Positions 40,657 to 49,990 of a stretch of DNA of 64,000 bases are shown here, piece after piece (position 1 is the first letter of the stretch; every line of letters begins with the position of its first letter). Made by a program: the position numbers and the translations under genes. The stretch spans positions 57,161,071 to 57,225,070 of the forward strand of contig OY755241.1 of assembly GCA_963576725.1 (NCBI GenBank), read 5' to 3'. The notes under the pieces were generated by a model that saw only the letters and a list, made by a program, of their open reading frames with translations, did no database searches and was not told the DNA's origin. The stretch is from Azorinus chamasolen (taxonomy: Eukaryota; Mollusca; Bivalvia; Cardiida; Solecurtidae).

Positions 40657-41020
40657 CCACGACTTGACTAAAATTTGTAGAAAGTTTGGACCCAGGTTAG
40701 ACGCCACGTAAGGCGGCGTCCAATCTGGATCCAAACCGTTTATCATTCGTCTTTATGTTTCTTCAATTGCATACAACAACTTCAAAGCAGACGACATTAC
40801 AGCAGGACAAAGGTTAATACAGTTCAATTAGGACCACGACTTGACTGAAATTTGCAGAAAGTTTTGACCCAGGTTAGACGCCACGTAAGGCGGCATCCAA
40901 TCTGGATCCAAACCGTTTATCATTCGTCTTTATGTTTCTTCAATTGCATACAGCAACTTAATTCAAGGCAGACGACATTACAGCAGGATAAGGGTTAATA
41001 CAGTTCAATTGGGACCACAG
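40657..41020. repeat. Tandem duplication, unit about 177 bp, each with a palindrome
   Basis: ACCACGACTTGACT starts both copies (40658 and about 40833). Each holds ACCCAGGTTAGACGCCACGT / AAGGCGG(C/T)(G/A)TCCAATCTGG and CATTCGTCTTTATGTTTCTT. Confidence 0.88.
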
Positions 41021-41431
41021 TTGTGATACATGGAAAAACTAAACGAAAGTTGTGTGTTCTTGTCTGGAACCAAACCAAAGCATTCGGTTGTTAAATTGTA
41101 CTATTGGTTACATAAGTATTGATGGAGTATATACACACATAGATTTTTATCCCGTCACTACAGCCGCTAGTGACGTAATAAAGGGGTAGCATAATAAACC
41201 TAAGTTTATATGTACAGTAGAGGTTTATTTGTATAGTAGGTGTAGGAATTTCTTCTTACAACAGGAACTATTTTTAATTTTTCTTCAAAATTGTTTTACC
41301 AAAAATAACGTATTAAATTTAAAGAAAAAACACTTAATATGGATAATTATCACTAACTATCCCAGTAAAAACCCAAACCGTCATTTAAAAAAAAAAATAG
41401 AAAGGAAAAAGAGAGAAAAAAAGATTCGTCA
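41021..41431. other. Non-coding stretch
   Basis: Contains TTTTTATCCCGTCACTACAG / CTAGTGACGTAATAAAGGGG, a weak inverted motif at about 41145-41190. Nothing else. Confidence 0.35.
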
Positions 41432-41433
41432 AC

Positions 41434-41505
41434 AGTGAGAATCGAACCGGGGCTGACTGCACGATAGGCGACCGTCGTAACCACTACGCTATCAGGCCAA
41501 GCATA
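41434..41505 (-). tRNA. tRNA-like sequence (degenerate tRNA or SINE head)
   Basis: On the minus strand: GGCCTGATAGCGTAGTGGTT with an A-box-like TAGCGTAGTGG, then the B box GGTTCGATTCT. Acceptor stem pairing is poor and the anticodon stem does not close well, so a functional tRNA is doubtful. No SINE body recognised beside it. Confidence 0.45.
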
Positions 41506-41642
41506 CTGTTGGCGAAATTGAAGATGTATATAAAGTTATCATGCTATCAAGTTATCATTATATTATATTGACGATTTTTTTTAAATAAAATTAAATAATA
41601 CAATAAAGCTTCATTAAAATATTTATCACTCTCATGATAAGT

Positions 41643-42085
41643 TAATCGATAAACTCTTACAAGGGCGGTGATGGTAATATACCTAAATATAGCCTGTTCA
41701 ATTCCTTTGACGAGTGACGTTAGCCCTATCTAAAAATAGAAACCGAGACGACGGAACTCGAAGCCTCCGGTAGAATAATAACCATGTCTGTTTGAATTAA
41801 CATATCGACTCTCGATTCAAACGATCTTATTTTTCAAATTCAAGCACGTTTTCCCGTTAATCGATAAACTCTTACAAGGGCGGCGATGGTCATAGACCTA
41901 AATATAGCCTGTTCAGTTCCATTGACGAGTGACGTTAGCCCTATCTAAAAATAGATACCGAGACGACGGAACTCGAATTTGACAATGTAGAGCCTCCGGT
42001 AGAATAATAACCATGTCTGTTTGAATTAACATATCGACTCTCGATTCAAACGATCTTATTTTTCAAATTCAAGCACGTTTTCCCG
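41643..42085. repeat. Tandem duplication, unit about 215 bp
   Basis: TAATCGATAAACTCTTACAA starts at 41643 and 41858; both copies run through GACGAGTGACGTTAGCCC, CGAGACGACGGAACTCGAA and AAGCACGTTTTCCCGT. Copy 2 has a 13-bp insertion (TTTGACAATGTAG). Confidence 0.9.
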
Positions 42086-42261
42086 TCTTGTAAAGTAAGT
42101 ATCGAAACTATTTTCCTCTGCGGTAGCTCATTATTTACGTCTTTAGAACGGACATGAAAAGGGAGGTCCGTTGATCGAAAAACCGCATTTTCAATGCAAA
42201 TTATTTCAATATTCGTATGTTTTATGAGTCTATGAAAAAAGATATAACTAAATTGACTGGA

Positions 42262-42414
42262 TAAATAGAATAATAGGTTAGTGCCGTAGATGGGACGCCT
42301 TTATCCGACTCGGAGAGAAAACAGTTGAGGCTCGGCAAGCCTCGCCTCAACGTTTTCTCCCCTCGTCGGATAAAGGCGTCCCATCTACGGCACTAACCTA
42401 TTATTCTCTATTTA
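42262..42414. repeat. 153-bp palindrome (foldback)
   Basis: TAAATAGAATAATAGGTTAG on the left inverts to CTAACCTATTATTCTCTATTTA on the right (one 2-bp difference). Arms continue through GTGCCGTAGATGGGACGCCT and TTATCCGAC to a TTGAGGCTCGGCAAGCCTCG centre. Confidence 0.9.
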
Positions 42415-42487
42415 TATACACATGTACGATTTTAGCACAACAGTAAATCGGAGAAAAATTCTCGTGTTCTTTGTTGAGGTTATACTG

Positions 42488-43352
42488 TTAAACACATGCT
42501 GCTATACTGCTCGCAAAAAATACGGCAAGGTCGTCAACACTATCGACCCTGTGTAATTTGCGAGAGTTATCCTTGACTAGGACCGTTCCATCACTCGACC
42601 AGGCACCGGATACGCGTTTCGCTTTCATAAGTGATCTGCATTCATACAGGAGGTGGTTCCGTTTACGTGTCAAATCCTCGTTTACGTATACGGGCGCAAG
42701 CGCAGGTTTGCCTTTTGCACGGACACGGGCTCTGTAAAATCTGTTTCGCGAACGGTAGGTAGAGAATTTCACGATGATGTCACGCGGCTTGCCTGGGGAC
42801 TTTTTACCAACGCGATGCGAACGGTCAATCTCCTCCAAGGACAACTCTACGTCTAATTCACGTGCCATATCCAGGACAACCGTGTCAGTCGATTCAGATT
42901 CCGACTATTTGAAACCAGAGATCCGTAGGCAGTTGCGACGGCTATATTGTTCAGCGGTGTCTGCGGTACCCTCCCACTCTGCAATTTTGGTTTTAAGGGA
43001 CGCATTCTCAGCACGTAACTCAGCGACCTCTGTTTTAAGACCACTAATAACGCCTGACGTGACGTCTTTAACCAGAACCTCAGTGATCTCTCTGATCATT
43101 CCTCTCAGCTCATGGCGGTGTGACTCCCGCACAGTATCTGCAATTCGGTTAATGTCGTCTGTGCTAAGCGACTAAGTATGGGATCCAGGATCATTAACTT
43201 CCATGTTTGCCATATCTATGCCAGTTTCGGGAGTCTCCTCAAAATCAGATATTTTGTTCTTCTTTAACTGGGCTTCAAACTCGGGCGATGGCAAAAAAAC
43301 GTTTCTTTGAGGTCTTGTCAGCTTTTACAGTTACTTCTGGGGTTGCGCTCAT
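42488..43352 (-). pseudogene. LINE ORF1-like (coiled coil plus RRM-like), broken
   Basis: Start MSATPEVTVKADKTSKK at 43352. A frameshift in the FF run near 43290, then an in-frame TAG near 43175 (after NDPGSHT). A coiled-coil stretch follows (VAELRAENASLKTKIAEWEG), then AEQYSRRNCLRISGFK, a second in-frame TAG at 42905-42907, and the C-terminal domain (VELSLEEIDRSHRVGKK, RDIIVKF, VYVNEDLT). This order matches ORF1/transposase-22-like proteins of non-LTR elements, which bind RNA as trimers. No ORF2 of the same element is adjacent: downstream (lower coordinates) is unrelated repeat. Confidence 0.8.
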
Positions 43353-43787
43353 AATACGTGTGCGTAACTTTTTATGGACAGTATAGTCACAAAAAAATGC
43401 GACAGCGACACCCCTTATGGACACAGTTTTTGGACTTAGAGAAAATCGTGCAAAACGTGACGATCGTGCTCAATGCAAACAACAAAGCATACATTGCATA
43501 TATAGTTTCAAAATCAATCAATAATAGTCTTCAAAATCAACCACTTTGCTTACTTTCACCATCAAGTCCATCAACCTCAACCTGAAAATGACACTTTCAT
43601 TATACTATTAATGCCCCCAGATAGCAGAAAATTAAGAAAATCACATTTTTCACTCCGTTAGCAAAACATCCGTATACCCGCCATTTAACCGGGAGATAGA
43701 CTTTAAAAGTTGTTAAAAGAATTTTGATCCGGCAAAAAACATGGTCGCCAGAGGGCGTGGTCATTTTTTTCCATATATGGTAATATT
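43353..43787. other. Non-coding stretch, possible LINE 5' UTR then unknown
   Basis: Upstream of the ORF1 start there is no recognisable motif. Towards 43700 the sequence takes on the style of the dispersed repeat (AGTTGTTAAAAGAATTTTG). Confidence 0.4.
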
Positions 43788-45060
43788 GGAAAATCTTTAA
43801 AAATCTTCTTCTCTGAAACTGTAAAGCCTAGACCTTTGATATTTGGTATGTAGCATGATCTTATGGTCCTCTACAAAGATTGTTCAAATTATGACCCCGG
43901 GCCAAAAATGGTCCCGCCCAAGGGCTTATTAGTTTTTCATAGGAAAATCTTTAAAAATCTTCTTCACTGAAACTGTAAGGCCTAGAACTTTGATATTTGG
44001 TATGTAGCATGATCTAATGGTCCTCTACAAAGATTGTTCAAATTATGACCCCGGGCCAAAAATGGCCCCGCCCAAGGGCTTATTTGTTTTTCATAGGAAA
44101 ATCTTTAAAAATCTTCTTCTCTCAAACTGTAAGGCATAGGCCGTTGCTATTTGGTATGTAGCATGGTCTATTGGTCCTCTACAAATAGTCGTCAAATTAT
44201 GACCCCCGGGCCAAAAATGGCCCCGCCCAAGGGCTTATCAGTTTTTAATAGGAAAATCTTTAAAAATCTTCTTCTCTCAAACTGTAAGGCATAGACCTTT
44301 GATATTTGGTATGTAGCATGATCTTATGATCCTCTACAAACATTGTTCAAATTATGACCCCGGGCCAAAAATGGCCCCGCCCAAGGGCTTATCAGTTTTT
44401 CATTGGAAAATCTTTAAAAATCTTCTTCACTGACACTGTAAGGCATAGACCTTTGATATTTGGTATGTAGCATGATCTATTGGTCCTCTACAAAAGTTAT
44501 TCGAATTATGACCCCGGGCCAAAAATGGCCCCGCCCAATGGCTTATTAGTTTTTCATAGGAAAATCTTTAAAAATCTTCTCTCAAACTGTATTAGGCCTA
44601 GACACTTTGATATTTGGTATGTAGCATGATCTTATGGTCCTCTACACATATTGTTCAAATTATGACACCGGGCCAAAAATGGCCCCGCCCAAGGGCTTAT
44701 CAGTTTTTCATTGGAAAATCTTTAAAAATCTACTGAAACTGTAAGGCCTAGACCATTGATATTTGGTATGTAACATGATCTAATGGTCCTCTACAAATAT
44801 GTAGCTGTGGCTTGTGGTCCTCTGCCAAAAATGTTTAACTTACGACCCTGACCACTGGGCGAAACTTGTCCCTGCCTCAGGGCTTATCAGCTTTTCATGG
44901 GTAAAATATAAAATATTATTTTTCTCAGAAACCATAAGGCTTAGACCTTTAATTAATGGCATACTGCTTTGCCTAGTGGTTCTCTACCAAGGTTGTACAC
45001 ATGATTTCTTGTGGTAAAAAATGGCCCCGCCCCTGGGGTTATCTCAGGTGAGCGCTTCAG
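43788..45060. repeat. 153-bp tandem repeat (GATATTTGGTATGTAGCATG type), about eight units
   Basis: GGAAAATCTTTAAAAATCTT starts at 43788, 43942, 44096, 44251, 44405, 44559 and 44712. Each unit has CTGTAAGGC, GATATTTGGTATGTAGCATG and GGGCCAAAAATGGCCCCGCC. The last unit ends in the CTCAGGTGAGCG..CCCTCTTGTTTTT tail of the AGCTCACC repeat. The first unit of the 7.1-kb array starts inside it. Confidence 0.93.
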
Positions 45061-45369
45061 GGCCTCATGGCCCTCTTGTTTTTAAAAATCTTTAATAATC
45101 TTCTTCTCTGAAACCACAATTCCTAGAGTTTTGATATTTGGTATATAGCATCATCTAATGGTCCTTTACCAAGTTTGTTCAAATTATGATCCTCAAGCCA
45201 AAAATGGCCCCGCCCCGGGGCTTGTAAATTTTACATAGACTTATATAGGAAAACCTTTAAAAATCTTCTCTGTTACCACATACATGTACATGTACTCTAG
45301 AGCTAAAATATTTGGTATGAAGCATCACCTAATACTCAGGTGAGTTTGTCTGTCCGTCAGTCTGTCTGT
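45061..45369. repeat. Dispersed repeat tail, unit 1
   Basis: TTCTTCTCTGAAACCACAAT, GATATTTGGTATATAGCATC, TACCAAGTTTGTTCAAAT: closer to the 27.6-kb copy than to the 153-bp units. Ends with CAGTCTGTCTGTCCGTC. Recurs at 52174-52482 and 59286-59594. Confidence 0.75.
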
Positions 45370-46245
45370 CCGTCAACAATTTTGATTCGACTGTTTAATA
45401 GTAAGGGTATATTCTAAGTATCATCACAGGAAGAAGACTAGATTTTGGATTGAATCAGATCACTATGTCAGCAGTTATATGCCATTGATTCATAAAAAAT
45501 GCCACCGACTTTTTCAACACTTTTGATGTGACGCTATAACTCAAACAGTACTTCAGATATTGGTTTCATATTAAGGACATATGCTAAGTATCATCGGAGA
45601 AAGACACCTATAGTTTTTGGTGGAATCAGATCACTATGTCTACAGTTGCCTGCCCTTGTTTCATAAAAAATGCTAGCAACACTTTTGATGTGACGCTTTA
45701 ACTCGAACAGTACTTCACATATTGGTTTCATATTAAGGGCATTTTCTTAGAATCACCAGAGAAAGAAACCTTTTGTTTTTGGGTAGAATCAGATTGAGCT
45801 AACTAGAAAGCTGACTCAGTCAGAGAGGGCCCTGCAGATGATCTGTTGTTGAATATGGCATTTTTGATAATTCAAGGGCAGATAACCCTGGACATGGTGA
45901 TCTCAATCAACCCCAGATCTATAGTTGTATTTCGCTCATAATACTAAGCATATGCCCTTAATATGAACCAACTATGTGAAGTACTGTTTGAGTTATCACG
46001 TCGCATCTAAAGTGTTGACAAAAGTTAATGGCGTTTTGGATGAATCAAGGGCAGATAACTCTAGACATAGGGATCTGGCTCAACCCAAAAACTATAGGTG
46101 TCTTCCTCTGCTGATACTAAGCATATGTCCTTAATATGAAACCAATATGTGAAGTACCGTTTGAGTGATTGCATTACATCAAGTGTTTTGACAAAATTTG
46201 ATGGCATTTGATGAATCAATGGCATATAACTGTAGACATAGTTCA
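45370..46245. repeat. Inverted satellite: direct then inverted units of about 170-185 bp, unit 1
   Basis: Forward copies of CAGTACTTCA(G/C)ATATTGGTT and CATATGCTAAGTATCATC at 45391-45790. After a centre near 45850, reverse copies (ACTAAGCATATG(C/T)CCTTAATA, TGTGAAGTAC(T/C)GTTTGAGT) follow to 46245. The two halves can fold on each other. Confidence 0.82.
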
Positions 46246-46680
46246 AGCACGTTTGCAGTGACCACAATGTCTGCGCATTGCGGGTGTATGTAAGTGCGTC
46301 CGTCCGTGCTCTAACTGACAACTCCATGGATGTATTGTGAAATGACTAGGAATAAATGTTCCCCTGGAAGGCACGGAATGTCGCGTGCAAAAACCAGGTC
46401 AGTAACTTAAAGTTCAAGGTCATACTTGGAGGTCAAAGGTCAAAAGCATGTACTTGTTTGCTTGTCCGGGCTTTAACTAAGAACTCCATTGACGGGTTGT
46501 GAAATGACTAGGTATAAATATTCCTCTAAAAGGTACGGCGTGTTGCGCGAAAACAACCCAGGTCAGTAACTGGTAGGTCAAGCTCATACTTAGGTCAAAG
46601 GTCAAAACACGTACAAGCCAGGTCAGTAGCTGAACTATCAAGGTTACTCTTGGAGGTCAAAAGTCAGATTTCACAAACAC
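46246..46680. repeat. Tandem repeat of about 160 bp with AGGTCA direct repeats, unit 1
   Basis: Two and a half units with AACTCCATTGACGGGTTGTG, AATGACTAGG(A/T)ATAAAT, CCAGGTCAGTAACT and perfect AGGTCAAAGGTCA at 46430-46442 and 46592-46604. Confidence 0.83.
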
Positions 46681-46699
46681 AGTATATGCCTATAATTAC

Positions 46700-47100
46700 C
46701 CTTTACTTGATATTCATGCATTTTTATGCTTTTGCAAAGTAGACGAAATCAGACATTCCTATAGGAGCCACCTGATAAGGATCTGCGCTGTCTAACTTTT
46801 GCATGTACTGTTGGTGAATGGCCAGCGGGCTTGACATGTTGCCCGTGGGAATTCTACTTATAATAATACTTTTAAAGGGATTTTTTGCTCTGACACAAAC
46901 TGTTGAATCGGACCAGTAGCAGATCAAGAGCAATCAGAACCGACCCTGATCAGAAGGCTCTTTTGAAGGAAGTAAAGGCGTTTATAAACCTTTATATGGG
47001 GGAAAAGGTTACCAACATCCTGCATAACATCCAAATATATAGTAGAGTATCGCTAAAGCGACCACTTAATGAATTAACACGATTTATAAACCTTTAGCAG
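46700..47100. mobile_element. Two decayed family A elements, unit 1
   Basis: ATTACCCTTTACTTGATATT start; core remnant TTTGCAAAGTAGACGAAATC to ATCTGCGCTGTC; a second remnant GAACCGACCCTGATCAGAAG and GGGGGAAAAGGTTA. Recur at 53813-54213 and 60925-61325. Confidence 0.6.
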
Positions 47101-47101
47101 A

Positions 47102-47290
47102 GGTCCAGATAAGATGCGTAAATTAAAACATTTTCAAGAATAACTTCTTTATTTCTCCACCAAACCCTATCTTGTGACCAAACTTTAAAATCGTCTCTTC
47201 GAGACGATTCTAAAGAGTGGTTACAACATAGGGTTTGATGGAGAAATAACGATTTTGGTATTTGTGTACGCACCTTTATCTGTAGCTCTG
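47102..47290. mobile_element. Family C element, unit 1
   Basis: GGTCCAGATAAGATGCGTAA to GTACGCACCTTTATCTGTAG; palindrome TCTCTTCGAGACGATTCTAA. Nearly identical to the copy at 20669. Confidence 0.83.
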
Positions 47291-47314
47291 CTTTACTTTA
47301 TATTAACACGTTTA

Positions 47315-47385
47315 CAAACAGAGCGTATACCCAGATCAGACGGCTCCTATAGAAGCCGTGTGATCAGGCTCTGACGTGTTTGCAT
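47315..47385. repeat. Family A palindrome, diverged, unit 1
   Basis: GTTTACAAACAGAGCGTATA to CTCTGACGTGTTTGC. Recurs at 54428-54498 and 61540-61610. Confidence 0.65.
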
Positions 47386-47443
47386 TTGATATTATTGTGA
47401 CAGGAGTATAATAGCGTTTATATTGTAAGGAAATGGGTAGAAC

Positions 47444-48013
47444 CAAAGGCGTTCGGCTCATGAAATATGTCTAAAATAAGTTAAAATTTCTATAAATTTA
47501 CGTTTTGTAACATTCGGAGCCAAAAAAATTCTATATTCTATATAAGAGAAAGGCAAATAACTCTCAGGCCATCCTATCCACGGGTGTTCCGCTTTAACTG
47601 CAATTATTTTCGACCGGAGTGGAATTTTCCCACAAAACAAAGGTTATATTCAATGAAAAATGTTTTATCTACACACTGGTACCAAATATCCCATACTTTG
47701 TCTCCGTTTTAGCGAGTTCGAGGAGCAAATACCTTCAGAAAATCGTGTGTTTTTTTTTAGTCGGAAACGATATAGTTGGTGACCAAGTGTTCGATTTCAC
47801 TAAAGTTCCCTATAAATAATTGCAGTTGAAGCGGAACACCCGTGGATCGGATGGCCCGATAGTTATTTGCCTTTCTCTTATATAGAATATACGAAATTTC
47901 AGCTTTGTCTCAAAACACTCCAAACTTTATTTTTCGGCTCCAAATGTTACAAAACGTCAATTTAGAGACATTTTAACTTATTTTAGACATATTTCATGAG
48001 CCGAACGCCTGTG
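47444..48013. mobile_element. hAT-like foldback MITE, unit 1 (570 bp)
   Basis: Ends CAAAGGCGTTCGGCTCATGA and TCATGAGCCGAACGCCTGTG, flanked by the 8-bp duplication GGTAGAAC (47436-47443 and 48014-48021). Inner arms also pair (CCACGGGTGTTCCGCTTTAA / TTGAAGCGGAACACCCGTGG). CA...TG ends with 8-bp duplications fit hAT; no transposase is encoded. Confidence 0.88.
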
Positions 48014-48094
48014 GGTAGAACGTCTGACCAAGCAACTCTAAGTTACAAGGGCGTAATGTAACGGCAAGGGTATAATAGCGTTTAAACTACCACG

Positions 48095-48240
48095 CTACGC
48101 AAGCCGGCGTTTGTGGTGACGTGGTACAATATCTGACCAAGGAACTCTAGGTTGTATATTCGAGTGAGTGAGTTGGGTTTTACGGCACTACGCCAATGAG
48201 TAGGTCATATAGCGCCAATGACGAAAATTATGATGAAAGA
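48095..48240 (+). mobile_element. SINE-like sequence, unit 1
   Basis: tRNA-like head (GTGGTGACGTGGTACAATAT, CTGACCAAGGAACTCTAGGT) followed by GAGTGAGTGAGTTGGGTTTT and ACGGCACTACGCCAATGAG, a body type common in molluscs. A second head fragment (GGTAGAACGTCTGACCAAGC) lies at 48014, where the hAT-like element inserted. Recurs at 55207-55352 and 62319-62464. Confidence 0.5.
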
Positions 48241-48559
48241 TGAAAATTTATAAAATCAAATCTCGATCAACGAGTGTATAAAACATAAAAAATAAATGAA
48301 GATGAAAATGTAAAACAGAATACAGAAATATTATAGAACGTGTAAACAGATATATATTTTTGAATAAAGATCGGTCTTTTTTAATAAAGATCAGTCTCTT
48401 TCAAAAACGAAATTATATTCTCGCACGGAACTGTATTAAACAACTGATGCATAGAATCAACAGTAAAACATTTGTCTAATTATGGCAAGGTCAACACATT
48501 CAATCAAACAATGTTTGTAAGTTCGAACCCCAGCAAGGCCGTAAATATTCATATAGGTC

Positions 48560-48705
48560 AACCGTAACAATATAGAATAGATCTGATTTTAAATTTTCTG
48601 CCACCATAGAAATATTGTGTTCATAGTTCCATTGTTATATTTCAGTGAATTAACATTCATAATGTCATTATTTCCTGTTTGAATATTCATGGTTTAAAGG
48701 GTTAA
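48560..48705. mobile_element. Family A right half, unit 1
   Basis: ATAGATCTGATTTTAAATTT to CATGGTTTAAAGGGTTAA. Recurs at 55672-55817 and 62784-62929. Confidence 0.65.
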
Positions 48706-49125
48706 TTTGCAGGTTGTCACAAACTTTACTACTGCCTCGGTACCTTGATAAATCTGTATTCGATTTGACAGTGGCCATGCGAGTTTTACGCCTGACTGAC
48801 CGCTGTTGTTAGACCAGCTGGTATATGTAAAGAGTAGATTACACTGCACGTGTCAATTTTGGTGTCTCGATAGCCAGCTGGTAGCACACATAATAAAAGC
48901 ACTGAAAGTGCTGCTAGCAAGGGACTTTTAGCAAAGACGGTTATGTATTGATGTTACAATGTGCTGTTTTCTTTTCAAGTATTTTTGTTGAGGGTATGGT
49001 GCAAAAGTGCTATAACTTCGCCACTAAAGTGAAGATGTAACAATAGTTTTGCACCAAATCCGTTACGATGCGATAATGTGTATATAAAGGTTTGTTCATT
49101 TGGTTACACCATAGAGATTGTTGAA
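48706..49125. other. Non-coding spacer, unit 1
   Basis: Short repeats only: CCAGCTGGTA occurs twice (about 48818 and 48873), GCACTGAAAGTGC is a small hairpin, and TGTATATAAAGG at 49078 resembles a TATA box with no gene after it. Recurs in units 2 and 3. Confidence 0.4.
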
Positions 49126-49395
49126 TAAAAGTACAAAAATGAGTCATGCAGGAAATACCACATACAGAACAAACACTCGCCCGAACAGCAACACAAGGAA
49201 ACAGCAAATGTACATGGGTAGAAAAAACAAGAGACGCACAAAGACAAAACAAACATTCAATAGGAGGAAGATGGAAGTACCGCCTTGGAACGGTCAGTGA
49301 CAAAAGTCACCGGGGGTTTAAACCGGTTTATGGGCGCCCAACCTCACCCTTATTCCATCCCCATCCTAAAAGACAAACAGTGTAAATAAACGTAT
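49126..49395 (-). mobile_element. Solo 3' end of the Penelope-like element, unit 1
   Basis: Matches the 3' UTR at 49991-50265, including GGTACTTCCATC, GTGACTTTTGTCAC hairpin and GTTTAAACCGGTTTA (written on either strand). An extreme 5' truncation. No poly(A); it ends in CTCATTTTTGTACTTTTA on the minus strand. Confidence 0.82.
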
Positions 49396-49610
49396 AAGTT
49401 ATTGAGTTATTTGAAGAATAACTTGGTAAGGCATGCTTACCCTGAACTCTGAGTAGAGGAATAAAATAACTACACGACAGTTGCATTTTGTGTAAAACAT
49501 TTATTGGAAAGGTTCAGCAATGGATTGGGAAACACCATGATAAAAGTATTCATGCATAAAGCCCTTAGCAGCATTTGAACGTGTGTATAGTGACCAACAC
49601 TGTTTGCGTT

Positions 49611-49857
49611 TTGACCCTTTCAACTCTATGTATCTATTGTGAGATTTTATGTTGTCTTGTAGGTCTTTTTTGTCACCAAAACATGAACCAATGTACAACT
49701 GTACATGGAATTTGGGGTATTTCACAGATACTGTTTTAAATTAGCAAACAGTGCAGACTCTGATTAGAGGGTTCCTATAGGAGCCTTCTGATCTGGGTTT
49801 ACACTGTTTGAAAAAGTAATGAGTACATAAAAACAGGTACATAGTGCTGAAAGAGTA
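49611..49857. mobile_element. Family F element, unit 1
   Basis: TTGACCCTTTCAACTCTATG start; hairpin GCAAACAGTGCAGACTCTGA to CTGGGTTTACACTGTTTG; right end GTGCTGAAAGAGTACA. Recurs at 56726-56972 and is cut by the window end at 63838-64000. Confidence 0.7.
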
Positions 49858-49990
49858 CATGCCAGACAAATTCAGAAAGGCTAAGTTCCTGTTGACGCGT
49901 GTGTTATTCAGTATACTACATGTATGGAAACACGGACCATTCCCACATGAATATTAGTTAAAGAAATTTTACTGTATTTATATTCTGGAC

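Noticed and set aside
42653..43175. Plus-strand frames of 67-133 residues
   Set aside because: Antisense shadows of the LINE ORF1 pseudogene.
44814..45017. 67-residue frame repeated in all three units (also 51927, 59039)
   Set aside because: Lies in the last degenerate monomer of the 153-bp repeat; no domain, and it recurs only because the unit is duplicated.
46061..46327. 88-residue frame repeated in all three units (also 53174, 60286)
   Set aside because: Falls in the inverted satellite; differences between units change residues freely and there is no coding signature.
49078..49090. TATA-box-like TGTATATAAAGG as a promoter
   Set aside because: No gene or consistent initiator downstream; the region is inside a repeat unit next to a solo retroelement end.
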